Part shown: piece after piece, positions 47,650 to 58,847 of the stretch | Numbering within the stretch: the first letter of the stretch is position 1 | Layout: each line of letters opens with the position of its first letter | Assembly: GCA_007922195.1 (NCBI GenBank) | Contig: ML681997.1 | Location: 14,418,869 to 14,482,868 of the forward strand | DNA length: 64,000 nt | Origin: Podocnemis expansa | Lineage: Eukaryota; Chordata; Testudines; Podocnemididae | Reading direction: 5' to 3' | Position numbers and translations under genes: made by a program | The notes under the pieces: model-generated | Told to the model about the DNA's origin: nothing | Seen by the model: only the letters and a program-made list of their open reading frames with translations | The model's database searches: none

Positions 47650-48390
47650 AGTCTGTGAGAGCAGTACAAAACTGGATCAGAACAGCTCAAGGTTCAATTC
47701 CTAGCTCTCACATGGATATTTTGCATGACTCAGGACAAATCACCACCATCACCAACTCTTCTGATTCAGACCAGTGGAGGATCGGAAGCAGCAGCTCTAT
47801 AGCTATGCCTACACTATAGGGCTCACTTAAGTTGACTTAATAAGGTCGACTTAAAGAGTCCCCAGTTGTTTAAGTCGACTTTATAAAGTTGACGTAAGCC
47901 AGGGGGACTCATTTAAAGTTGACTTTAAACGGCTACGCTGGCTTAAGTTGACTTTATAAAGTTGACTTAAATGCCTCGCCTGACTTAAGTCAACTTTATT
48001 AAGTCAGCTTTAATGACCACATTTTGTTAAGTTGACTTAATAACTTAACAAAGTTGACTTAATAGCTTAACCCTTAAAGTCAACTCTAAGCGTGAGAGTT
48101 ATTAAGTCGGCTTAAGTAAGTGTTTAAGTCAACTTGAACTCCAAATGTGGCCCTTGAGTTGTTTAAGTCGACTTAAGCCTCCAGTGTAGACGCACCCTAT
48201 GTGTCTCAGGTCCTCATCTGTAAAACGAGGATTCTAATATTTTCTTTCTCCTCCCTTTCATTTAACTTGATTATTTAGTCTGTGAGCTGCTCAGAGAAGG
48301 GACAGTCCCTAAATATGTATGTGTACAGCACCCTGCACAATGGGTTCCAATCTTGGTTGAGGCCCCCCCAGATGTTCTTGTGCTATTGCC
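47650..48390 (+). repeat. SINE (MIR/CORE-like) split by a MITE
   Basis: The left half (GAGAGCAGTACAAAACTGGATC, AGGTTCAATTCCTAGCTCTC, GCATGACTCAGGACAAATCAC) and right half (TGTGTCTCAGGTCCTCATCTGTAAAACGAGGATTC ... GTGTACAGCACCCTGCACAATGGG) belong to one SINE, interrupted at 47801-48197. Confidence 0.75.
47801..48197. mobile_element. Harbinger MITE (TTAAGTCGACTTAA class), TSD TAT
   Basis: The ends AGCTATGCCTACAC and GTGTAGACGCACCC are flanked by TAT on both sides (47798-47800, 48198-48200). The interior has dense AAGTTGACTTAA/AAGTCGACTT palindromes. It sits inside a SINE. Confidence 0.9.
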
Positions 48391-49068
48391 AGCAATATTA
48401 ACAAGTGCACACATATTTACTGGAGTGTTTCTGTGACTTTGGTTTGCCTTGAGTTTCTTGCACAGGCAAAAAGAGAAAACAGTATTTTAAGTATTTCCTC
48501 CACATCACCACTGTGTTAATAAACTACATATTCACCCCATCTAGAAGTCAGGCGAGAGACCTAATGTTTAGCTCAGGGGGAAAGGGAAAGGGCTTTGCTT
48601 TCATATCTCACTGAAAAACCTGGACCCATTTTATTGCCATAAAATGTATTAATTATGTTTAAATTAAACATGGCTCTGGGGAATGAATTCTTGTTTCCAC
48701 TATTTGTTTTGCCTTCTGTTGGTTTAAAATACTGGAGCAGAAGTCATCATATATCATGCTTTATGCACACCAAAAAACACTGACAGCATGAAACAATTCC
48801 TATTCGTGTAGTAGCACCGCACAATTAATTGCAGCAGCAGGTAGGCAATCTGAGGTTAGTGCCATGGGTGGCCCACAGTTATAATGTAAAACTTCAACTT
48901 ATCAGCTCTGTAATCACAGCAGGAAATGACTAGAAAATAGAATGAACATGTCCTTACATGCTAACAAAGGCCTCCTCAGGATTGCAGAATGAATCAGGAA
49001 AGCCTGCTAGGAGGCCTGTCTGTGTCTTTTTGAACTAGTCCATTTACACAATTGTGTTAAAGATATTG
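48391..49068. other. intergenic, nothing recognised
   Basis: AT-rich DNA without recognisable repeat or gene. Confidence 0.3.
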
Positions 49069-49155
49069 GGCCAAATCCTCAGGTGGTGTGAATTGACACA
49101 ACTCTTCTGACTTCAATGAAGCAACAGCCATTCATGCCAGATTAGGATCTGGTCC
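49069..49155. repeat. short palindromic GCCAAATCCTCAGG repeat
   Basis: GGGCCAAATCCTCAGGTGGTG and CATGCCAGATTAGGATCTGG are the two worn inverted ends around ACTTCAATGAAGC; the third copy of this family in the window. Confidence 0.55.
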
Positions 49156-49878
49156 ATTTGACCCATTAAGTGAAAGCTGCTGCCTGAAAACTGCAAGCTT
49201 GGAAGTGTGGAAGCATTTCAGACGAAATGGAAAACAGACAGCTGTGGGGCAGGAGCATAAGATCTGGAGTCTGCTGCTGTTGTGATTGGGATAAGAGAGT
49301 TTCTAGTGGGCGCCAAGAAGGAATGGCTTATCTGAATCATTTTCAGCATGAAAATGAGACAGTCGAGCAGGTTGAAGTAGGAAGTTAAGTTTAAAAACAA
49401 ACACTGTTATAACATGGATTCCTCATCTAGTAATGTCCCAGAATGGTGCATGTTTGGCAAGGACGGCCTGAGCATAATCCAGCATGAAAAATACTGAGAA
49501 TGGAAAAATATCAGGGTTGCCAAGAAGCCTTCTTTCACCAGCCTAGAACTGAATTATATTAATAGCACGCTGTATGGACAAACCAATCACAGGCTGTTTG
49601 CAATAAAGGAAATTAGTTGTAGCTCTTAAAGTGAAAGATCAGGAATTATTCATGTCTTAACAAAAAAATGAGTCTAATTCTCCTTTCACGCTTCACTGTG
49701 GGTCAGGAATACCTCAAAGGGTTAGTTTGCAGCAAGGGAGATTTAAGTGAAACATTAGGGATAACTTGCTAACAGTAAGGCTAGATAAGCCAGGAACAGG
49801 TTAGGAGGCTGTGGAATCCCTCACACAGGGATCTTTAAGGAACAGGAGAAACAAACACCTCTCAGGGATGGTCTAGGT
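49156..49878. other. intergenic, one unassigned 67-codon open stretch
   Basis: Plus-strand frame 49188-49388 stays open for 66 codons, with ATG at 49227 and the string GVCCCCDWDKR. An opposite-strand frame 49218-49400 is also open. Neither has a recognisable domain or clear splice partners, so no gene is called. Confidence 0.25.
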
Positions 49879-50064
49879 TGGTGCTTTTCAAACTTTTTTT
49901 CTCAGGACCCAGTCGAAAAAAATCATTTTTTCCCATGACCCAATAATTCTGTACTGAGCGATGCTTTCCAGTCTTTTGCAGCAGCAGCAGAGGGTCACTG
50001 TGACTCAGTACCTGACAGTCTGTGACCCAGTACTGGGTCCTGAACCAATGTCTGAAAACCACTG
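49879..50064. mobile_element. hAT MITE with exact 8-bp TSD
   Basis: The ends TGGTGCTTTTCAAAC and GTCTGAAAACCACTG are worn inverted repeats. GTCTAGGT is duplicated exactly on both sides (49871-49878, 50065-50072), diagnostic of hAT insertion. Confidence 0.88.
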
Positions 50065-50464
50065 GTCTAGGTCTGCTTAATCCTGCCTCAGAGCAGCAGG
50101 GACGGGCTAGATGATGTCTTGAAGTGCTTTCTAGTCCTACATTTCTGGGAGTCAATGGCAACCAGGGAAAAGTGAGAGGAGAGTCAGATCCTTTTGAATT
50201 CCATTCCGAACAGTCCAACTTACACTAGAAAGATGATATTGTATTTTTTCCTGTTTATATGGACATAAATTGGGGTGCGAGGGGAGTAATAATTTCCCCT
50301 CAGGCTTTCAGTGGCAAGCATGCAAGAGGACATCCACAGAATTTAGGGACAACTTGCTAGATCCTTTCACATGCTAAATTCTGAAAGACGATTAAGTCCC
50401 GAAGATAGCACAGAGCTGATGAAAGCTCACTGAAGTCAATTGCCAAAGAGACGGCCGTGTTAAT

Positions 50465-50630
50465 TTAGTTTAGCAAAGGAAGCAAGGAGTCTTGTAGCAC
50501 TTAAAGACTAACACATTTATTTATTGCATGAGCTTTCCTGGGAGAAAATCCCACTTTATCAAAGCTCATACGATAAATAAATGTGTTAGTCTTTAAGTGC
50601 CACAGGACTCCTTGCTTGTTGTGAAGGCAA
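50465..50630. repeat. near-perfect foldback (hairpin) element
   Basis: AAGCAAGGAGTCTTGTAGCAC, TTAAAGACTAACACATTTATTTAT and GCATGAGCTTT are mirrored by AAAGCTCATACGATAAATAAATG, TGTTAGTCTTTAAGTGCCAC and AGGACTCCTTGCTTG, giving arms of about 65 bases with few mismatches around a short centre (TCCTGGGAGAAAATCCCACT). Confidence 0.82.
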
Positions 50631-52113
50631 TTGGAAGCTGTTACTAATTTCACAGGGTATTGGATCATGCCCAGCCCTGCATTCATGGGTTGCAGCAGTG
50701 ATGTATTACAAAGCCAGTGACAGCCTTGTGGCCTAGCAGCCCATTCAGTGCCTACGCCATCTTACTCATATTGCATTTTTCATTGTTGACAAAGTGATAA
50801 TGCAGAATTACTTACCATCAGGCCAAAAGCATTTCAATTTGATTCATACAAATGTTAATTTTTTGCAGTGCTTGATTCCCAATGAGTGTTCTAGCTTCCT
50901 ATAGTACAATGCTATTTTTCTTTTGTCACACGGTGCATTAAAATTAGAATAAGGGGGAACCTTGTATTTAGTTATTAGTTGTAAAATGTGACTGGTGTAC
51001 ACGGTGCTTCGTAGACATAAACAGACAACAGGACGCTTCTCCTGCTCGGAGTAAGTCTCCTTTGACCCAGAGTGACATAAACTGCACTTAACTCTGTCCT
51101 AAAGAGGCATCACCTCTATCCCTGGTCCCCCGAGGGGATGTCCTTGGATGGGATGGGGTAGAATGGGACATTTTCAATCCACAGCTCTTAAACTGCTTCT
51201 TTTAAGTGACTGTTCCAAAAAAGATTGTTCTATGGTTGTTCTAACTCATGCCAAGGCCTATTTTGCCACCAAGAAAGGCAGAATGGTGGACTGCAGGCAC
51301 CTATGCTGAAGACTGAGCCGAGGGACTCTGCCCCATGAAATTGGGCTGTTCTATGCAACTAATACAGTATACTATGCAAATAACACATAATGCTAAGAGA
51401 CATGGGGGAGAAAAGGGAGATGGAAAGATGAGGAGAACAATAAACCCTGGAAGGAGAATATCAGTCTTGGGAGAGTATAAATAATTTTAATATCTTTAAC
51501 ATACCATGTCCAGTGATCTCTTCTGGCTCACGGAATCGAACTCTTCTCTCTGCTTTTCTCTTTTTATTCACAGGTGGGTTGACAGCTGGCCTTTTTCTCA
51601 GTATCGAAGGAGGACAGTTACTACAATTCGTCTAGAGAATTGACCAAAGCACAAAATGCCATCATTCAGATTGGAGTAATGCCTTCTGAATGAAGCTTTC
51701 AACTTTAACTGGCTATGTTCGTATGGTGTCCTTCAACAACCAGTTGAAAGACACTTGTTGTGACATTATTTACACTTGCATCATTTCAGCATTCACAGCA
51801 AAGTAACACGAGCTTCCTTTCAGAGCCACAGATCTGGCATTCACCACAATAAGCATCATCTCCAGAAAAAAGGACAGAGTAGGAGAACTTGGTTAAAACA
51901 TAAAAATACAAGAACTGCTATTTTTGGAACTGATTGATTTAATTCAGGAGATTTTTCTTCATCTGACAGAAAAAAATTATTTTAAAGGATTCATAGTCCT
52001 AGCAGGATAGAAAAACACCAACATGATAGAAAAATAACCAGCCTATTACAGTGATGTCTTTCAAACTATACTTCCAAGTTAAACAGCTCCATTGTGGTTG
52101 ACCATGTACCATT
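50631..52113. other. intergenic; possible terminal exon noted
   Basis: Mostly unique sequence. A good splice acceptor with a pyrimidine tract lies at 51551-51573, followed by a short open frame (see 51574-51642). Nothing else recognised. Confidence 0.3.
51574..51642 (+). other. candidate terminal exon, unidentified
   Basis: After TTTTCTCTTTTTATTCACAG one frame reads WVDSWPFSQYRRRTVTTIRL then EN and TGA (51640-51642). A second frame is open for 20 codons, so the coding frame is ambiguous. No upstream exon with a matching donor was identified on the plus strand. It could be the last exon of a small gene or lncRNA, or chance. Confidence 0.15.
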
Positions 52114-52116
52114 TCA

Positions 52117-52629
52117 GGATATGCCTACACTGGGAATTTAGATCGAATTCAGGAGGATTAATTTGAACTAAATTAGTGCATGTCCACACTGGCTTTAATC
52201 AGTTCAAACTAAGGAACTCGTTAGTTCAATCTAAGGAAAGCTTAGTCTGAAACAGTAAAACCTGTCTTTTATTTGAACTAATGGTTAGCTCTATCCTTAT
52301 TAGTTTGAACTAACCATAAGTTCGAATGAAATGCAGTTCAACCTTCTTCTTCCCACAGTGCATGGCACCAGGAAGGAACTGCCTTCCTCCTTTTATGGGT
52401 TTGGGTGGGGGGATGGCCCTTCTCGGGTGCCATGTTGCGATGCTTCCCATAGTGCCCTCCTCCTAAGCCAAACTAGCAAGTCCTCTGCATGGCCATGCTA
52501 GTTTGGTTTAGGTTTCTAGTGTGTACATGCTAGTTCGAACTAAGTTAGTTCGAATTAATCAAACTTACTTTGCACTAATTAATTCAAACTTCTTAGTTTG
52601 AACTAGCATTCTTAAGTGTAGACATGGTC
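52117..52629. mobile_element. Harbinger MITE (TTTGAACTAA class), TSD TCA; deletion derivative
   Basis: The ends GGATATGCCTACAC and GTGTAGACATGGTC are flanked by TCA on both sides (52114-52116, 52630-52632). The left half matches the left 320 bases of the element at 40446 (CAGTGCATGGCACCA). The right half matches its last 220 bases (GTGCCCTCCTCCTAAGCCAAACTAGCAAGTCCT). It is therefore an internally deleted relative. Confidence 0.88.
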
Positions 52630-52632
52630 TCA

Positions 52633-53617
52633 GGGACTGATATGGCACACTAGTCTCATGTTGTATATCAGCCTGATGTGTATGATATGGTAACTCATAT
52701 GCCTGTTTACACATAGTTATTTTTATGTTCTTTCTCACTCTTGCTTGAAAGCAACTTTCAATCTAGATCACAGAATCAGATTATTGTGGATTGTGTGGCC
52801 AAGCAGCAACTAAAATAAAAATCCCAATTTCTTCTTAAAATTACACTTTATCATGATATAGTTACTGTCTGTAAATGAATCCAGATCATCTAAGAGCTGT
52901 ACGCCGCACCCATGCGCCTAGGGAAAGTGGACAAAGCAGATGTACCATTCTATTTTTGAAAAGGCCTTACTGTGCAGATGGGAATTTTCACTGACACACT
53001 ATTGCTTCATGATCAAATCCACTGAGGCTGATGAATATATTTGTTCCCCTAGCAACCTATTGTGTACACCTAGCACTATGGGGTCCTGGTCAAGAACTAA
53101 GGCCGTTAAGCCCTATGGTAACACAGATAAAAATAGTAAAAATAATTGTTGATGCTGTTTCCACTGTTCTGTCCTCTCTTTCCTTGTGTTTCTTCACTTT
53201 GGCCCTTCTATCTTATGTTCTTTTCTCTGCATCCCTGATTCATCCAACTCTGCGCTATGCCCTCTTCTCTCTCTAGTTTAACTTTTCTACCCCTTCATTG
53301 CCTGTTCCTTCTGCCCATTCACATAGGCCAAATGCCTCTCACCCACCAAATCTCCCTACACCAAGTAGCTGGATTAATACACAGTACAGCATGTACAGGG
53401 TTGTGTCAACCGCCCTCATGGCTACCCTTATGTCTCTGAGTAGAGAAGACAAATGGGTTGTGCTATGATGTATCTCACTGTGCTGCGCTGACTTCCACCT
53501 CAATCAAAGACAGGTTAGATACCTATAAGCAAATGGAAAAAGAATAACTGTGTGTGTATTAACACATGTGGGCAGACTTCATCATCTCTGTCCTGATGGC
53601 ACAGGTGCAGAGGAACT
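52633..53617. other. intergenic, nothing recognised
   Basis: The plus-strand frames 52940-53152, 53031-53276 and 53257-53439 overlap in T/C-rich sequence and have no domain support. No gene seen. Confidence 0.3.
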
Positions 53618-53620
53618 GTG

Positions 53621-54126
53621 GCTATGTCCACATGTACACGCTTATTTCGATTTAAGATAAATTAAATAAGTTAATTCAAAATAAAATCCTTAATTCAATT
53701 TAACTTAAATCGAATTAAGCAACAACACCAAATCAAAATAGCAAGTCTGGAGACAGGACTTGCTATTTCGATTCAGGAGAGGGGCATCATGGGAGATGTG
53801 GCAACATGGCCCCCTCACTGGGCCATGCCCCCCACCAATATATAGGAAAAGGAAGGCACCCTGGGAAGGAAAAGGGCAAACGTGTTAAATCAAAATAATG
53901 GTTATTTTGAAATAACACGTCCAAATGGAGTTATTTCAAAACAACCATTTCAATTTAATGGCTATTTTGCTTTTTTCCTAGGTTTTACTATTTCAAAATA
54001 AGGTTCGTTGTTTCAAAGTGACGGAGCTCGTCATTTTGAAACAATGAAATGCTGTTTGGACATGCCATTTTTAAATTGAAATAACGATTGTTGTTTTGAT
54101 TTAAAAGGAATGTGTGGACGTAGCTT
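53621..54126. mobile_element. Harbinger MITE (TTTGAAATAA class)
   Basis: The ends GGCTATGTCCACAT and GTGTGGACGTAGCTT enclose TTAATTCAA/TATTTTGAAATAAC palindromes. A core at about 53745-53885 (CAGGAGAGGGGCATCATGGG, TGGCAACATGGCCCC, AAAAGGAAGGCACCCTGGG) is nearly the same as in 38235-38740. Confidence 0.85.
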
Positions 54127-54313
54127 GTGTTAGTAAGGAATGCGTCTTTTTGGGGGTAGGAAGGATGAAAAAAGGGGCTAAAAATATGTGGCCAAATCCT
54201 GATGTCTTTAATCACTTCTTGATTTGAAAAAGCAGTTGAACATGTGTAACTTCCAGTTTTATCAGGGGGACTTGTGCTGAACAGTTTGTCAAGTGGATTT
54301 ATACCTCAATAAG

Positions 54314-54335
54314 TAACCCTAATCCTAACCCTAAC
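54314..54335. repeat. short telomere-like tract (TAACCC)n
   Basis: TAACCC-TAATCC-TAACCC-TAAC is about 3.7 units of the vertebrate telomere repeat with one substitution. It directly abuts the 5' end of the CR1 copy at 54336. Confidence 0.75.
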
Positions 54336-55325
54336 GAGTGGTGTGCCCCAGGGGTCAGTCCTGGGGCCAGTTCTGTTCAATATTTTCATTAATGATCTGG
54401 ATGATGGGATAGATTGCACACTCAGTAAGTTTGCTGATGACACCAAGCTGGGGGGAACGGTAGACACGCTGGAGGGCAGGGACAGGATTCAGGGAGACTT
54501 TGACAAATTAGAGCAGTGGGCCAATAGAAATCTCATGAGTTTCAACAAGGACAAGTGCAAAGTCCTGCACTTGGGAAGGAAAAATCCCATGCACTGCTAC
54601 AGGCTGGGGAGCGATCAGCTAAGTAGCAGCACTGGAGAAAAGGACCTGGAGGTCATGGTGGATGGGAAGCTGGATATGAGTTAACAGTGTGCTCTTGCTG
54701 CCAGAAAGGCCAATGGCATACTGGGCTGCATCAGAAGAAGTGTTGCCAGCAGATCGAGGGATGTGATCATTCCCCTCTATTCAGCACTGGTGAGGCCACA
54801 TCTGGAATATTGTGTCCAGTTTTGGGCTCCCCACTACAAAAAGGAGGTGGACAAATTAGAAAGAGTCCACGGGAAGACAACAAAAATGATCAAGGGGCTG
54901 GAGCACAAGACCTATGAAGAAAGACTGAAGGAACTAGGCTTATTTAGCCTGCAGAAGTGAAGACTGAGGGGGGATTTGATAGCAACCTTCAGCTACCTGA
55001 AGGGATGCTCCAAGGAGGATGGAGCTCGGCTATTCTCAGTAGTAACAGAGGACAGAACAAGGAGCAATGGCTTCAAGTTGCAGCTGGGGAGGTCAAGGCT
55101 GGATATTAGGAAAAACTTTCTTACTAGGAGGGTGGTAAAGCATTGGAATGGGCTACCTAGGGAGGTGGTGGAATCTCCGTCTTTAGAGATGTTTAAGGCC
55201 TGGCTGGACAAAACTCTACCTGGGATAATTTAGTGGGAGTGGTCCTGCTTTTTTGGCAGGGGGTTGGACTAGATGACCTCATGAGGTCCCTTCCAATCCT
55301 ATGGTTCTATGATTCTGTGACTCTA
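54336..55325 (+). mobile_element. CR1 LINE, 5'-truncated, fairly young copy
   Basis: The frame 54343-54684 carries [19 protein letters not shown] and the polymerase FADDTKLGG block (the usual Y/F-ADD catalytic motif). Later frames continue [54 protein letters not shown] and [13 protein letters not shown], to the 3' end CCTATGGTTCTATGATTCTGTG. Only a few stops break it (for example AGTTAACAG at 54679, where CAA would be usual). It encodes the C-terminal third of the reverse transcriptase and cannot move by itself. Confidence 0.93.
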
Positions 55326-55529
55326 TAAGGTCTGTGTTAAGATTTGACATTATGGTTGCAGATTAGAAGGCATCTCTCATTTACAGTTCAAGACATGAAT
55401 CTACCCTTGGACCTTGCAGGATTCTGGGAAAGTCCTATTTATGTTAGGGGGAGAGAGTAGTAAAATGAGGTGTCATGCTCTGAAAGGGCTAAAGACAAAA
55501 TGTAGAAGTACTACCTAGAGAAGATCCTT

Positions 55530-56030
55530 CTCAGAGGCTCATGGGGAATCACCACATTAGATCAGACTAGTGGTTCATCTAGTTCAATACTATGGTTCAT
55601 CTAGCAATTCTTGCACAAAGCCTCTAACTTCTAGTTAAGGTACCGTTTATCTTTCAAAAAAGTATCAAGACCTGATTTAAAGATCTCAAATACAGACTCC
55701 ACATCACCTCTAGGTAAACTGTTCCATTAGTTTTCTTCCTACCCTTCCTTAGTTAGCTGATTTTAAATCCTGAAACATGAAGGTTCATACATATTTTCCA
55801 GAATTCTTGAGGATTTTTTTCTCCACAATCTTTTTATTATAATGCTGCATGTTGCCCTTATAAATCTCCAGTTCTTTCTTTGGAATTTTGACGGTCAAAT
55901 GGCCTCATAGATATCACAGCAAGGAGTTCCACAGAGTGAATGTGCATATGAAAAAATATCTGCTTTTATCAGTTTTACACTTGCCACCTTTCAGTTTTAT
56001 TGCATGTTCTCCAAGAGAGCCACTAATATA
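55530..56030 (-). mobile_element. L3/CR1 LINE relics, reverse
   Basis: ATTAGATCAGACTAGTGGTTCATCTAGTTCA is a reversed L3-like 3' end. Further on, AAGGAGTTCCACAGAGTGAATGTGCATATGAAAAAATATCTGC and TTTTATTGCATGTTCTCC mark the reversed 3' coding region. Strongly decayed. Confidence 0.7.
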
Positions 56031-56935
56031 TGAATAAACATCCTGGAAATGTGGCTAGAGTAGGCAGTATAAGGGAAATTTAGCTGAAAATGAACATGTC
56101 CAATACTACTACTTAGTGATATTATTAGATGGGCAGCTAAAAAATGAGCTTTTCCTGCTAAATAGATGAGATGAGATGAGACAGAGTAGATCACAGACAA
56201 ATGTTTCTACATCCATATACTTAAACTGGGTGGTGCTTTTTATAATGATTGTTGCCTTTCTATGATAATTTTGGAATTTCTTTTTAGCAACCATTCCCAA
56301 TCTCAAACTCTTGCAAATATCACTGCACTTAATCTTGCTTCTGTTGATAATATGTGGGCAAAAGTCATCAGGAAATGATATAACTTTAGTGGGATCACAT
56401 ATATCTCTCTGCGGTACAGTTATGGTCTCACTTGAGACATTTAAAAATTAGATCCATTATTATAGTAATAAAGTGTGATTTTAACATTAGAATTTTCTAC
56501 AGATATTATAATGAAATTATTGATTGACTTTTAGTTGGAAAGAGATGTGATTCACTGTCCAAGGGGTTTTAACAGCTCTCGATCAAACAGTGAAGGCCAG
56601 TCATCATTCAATATATGTTTTTCTATAAAAATCCTCAGAGCTTATCATTGAAATATGTTGTTTTACTGTTTTACTGCATAAATAGGATAAGTAGAGATTG
56701 CGGCTTCGTTTTCCTGGGGCTATTTATCCACTACATTATCCACACCTAGGTACTTCATGTGTTTTGTCCTTTTAAAGAGCTGGCCACAAACCAGTGCCTC
56801 ATAAATGCTCCTTAGCCATGGGGCAAATTTGCTCCTGTGTGTGATGAGTGGGCTTAGTTCTTTCTGGTGTGATAATTATCAGGGTCCAAACTGTGAAGCT
56901 CTGGAGGAGCGTATGAAGTGTACGTTATCCCCTTA
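56031..56935. other. intergenic, nothing recognised
   Basis: AT-rich sequence without recognisable repeats or supported ORFs. Confidence 0.3.
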
Positions 56936-57030
56936 AAACAAACAAGGAGTCCTGTGTCACTTTTAAAGACTAATAAATTTATTCATCGCATGAGCTTTCA
57001 TGGGAGAAAATCCCATTTTGTACCTGTTTG
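56936..57030. repeat. single arm of GGAGTCCTGTGTCAC repeat
   Basis: AAACAAACAAGGAGTCCTGTGTCAC, TTTAAAGACTAATAAATTTATTCATCGCATGAGC and TGGGAGAAAATCCCATTTTGTA match one arm of the foldback family at 50465; no opposing arm follows. Confidence 0.7.
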
Positions 57031-58847
57031 GGAGAGGAAGAGCAGCCTCTGTAGAGGTGCTCCCCTCCCTCATGCACATTATAGCTGGGGCAAGGGCATG
57101 CCAGAGGGAAAGGACAGAGTCTTGGCCTTCTCTATGCAGTGCACTGGACAGCATGAGGAAGCTTGACATGCTGGGGAATAAATCTGGGCCGGGAGCAGGC
57201 TGGTGTTTCCATCTTTTACTGAACATAAAGCTCTGATGACATACACCAGTTGCAGATCTGCCGACTGTCTGTACGATTTAAAAAGTCTATAACTATAAAC
57301 CGTGGGATAAAAGCGTTACAGTTTTTGCAAACTGAAATGAAATTAGCTCTTCAATTAGAAGCAGCATTCAAGTGAGGAAGGCAGCTTGTCTTTGATGAGC
57401 TGGGGTTCTCCACTCACAGCAATATATAAATAGAGTAGTTTGAAGTAGCCCAGATGTTTGCCTTACCTGCTCTATCTTGTACATTGGAGTGACCAAAGCT
57501 TCACCCTCATGCTGCAGTGGGCAGACAGCTACAGGGCTTCTAAAACTCTCTAGGTGATTCACTCTCAGATGTTTCCTTCAATGAAGTCACTGTGCCTGGG
57601 AAGTGCTGAATTGCGCAGTCTCAACACATCCTGAGGGGAGAAAATTTTCTTAAAACTTTTTGTAACAGACCCTCTGCTGGCAGGTTGCTGAGGGCTTCCT
57701 GGTGCAGGACCTCAATTTCCTTGGGAGATGAAGTTATCTGGGAGCCCCCCGGAGAACCTCGGCACACCCTTAGGATCTAGTAGCTTGTAAGGCTTTTAAA
57801 TGAAATTTTAATGGATGTTCAAATCAGCATGAAATCAGCAAGGGCTACACTGTGACTTGAGACACAGGTTAGAGCAAACAAGGGTGTGTAGCTGTGTTGC
57901 ACCTTAAGTTATAGGTCACATTTCCTTCCCTGGTTCCTCCTTTTCCTAAACGGATAATAATTTTGCAGCTGGTCCATACCAGCACTTGTATGGTGACTAA
58001 GCTTCTCTGGCCAGCTATGGGGGTGGAGCCAAATATCCACCCATTCTCCACCCTCCTGCCCCAGGATGGTCAAAGGCAGGGAAATATCCTCTGTTACCTC
58101 TAGCTCCCTGTACTAACGTAGCCCATGTAGTAGTGGAAGGGGGAGCTTGTCTAGTCAATCTTGATCTTTGCACAGGTGCATTTATCAAGTCACAATTTAG
58201 CCCTAAACAACAGAACTGGAGGAATGATTTCTTTACCCATTAAAAAAAACAATGAAAACAAAATTGTTTTCATTACTTACAAAATACTTTTAATTTTTTT
58301 TGGGGGGGGGTTTGAAAAAGAAAAAAAAAGCTTTTTTATTTTCAATAAATGAAAAGTGTTAGATTAGGGTGATGGGAAGGTTTTATGTTACTGAAATTTT
58401 TTTTTTAAAAAAGTCAGTTTCTGATAACCCTGTCCCCCAGAACTTCAACAAAAAGATTTCATTGTCAACAAAAGCCGTTTTCTGTCAATAATAAAAGATA
58501 TGATGGAGACAAAATTGCCAATCAGCTAGAGTAAATAATCATTTAAAATTGCCCCTTCACTCTTCACTTTTAGATGCTTACACCATTGACAGCAATTGTG
58601 GTAAATGTTTGACTATTCAGTGGTTACCTGAGTCCTCACATTCCAGGATGAGAAAAATGCTGTGAGTTCAAACTTCATAACAGCAACTGGTCCATTCCTG
58701 CCAAGCGTTGATGATTGCAGATTAGCCACCTAAAATTGGGTGGATGTTAGTAATTAGAGTTTAAGGTAAGATAAGAAGGATTTAGTGAAAATAACTTAGT
58801 AAACTTTTAAGGTAATGCTGAAAGAAGAAGTGAGTGTTACTACAGTG
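57031..58847. other. intergenic, nothing recognised
   Basis: Unique-looking DNA with a T/G run at about 58290-58330. The overlapping frames at 56918-57236 arise from the repeat arm and flank. Confidence 0.3.
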
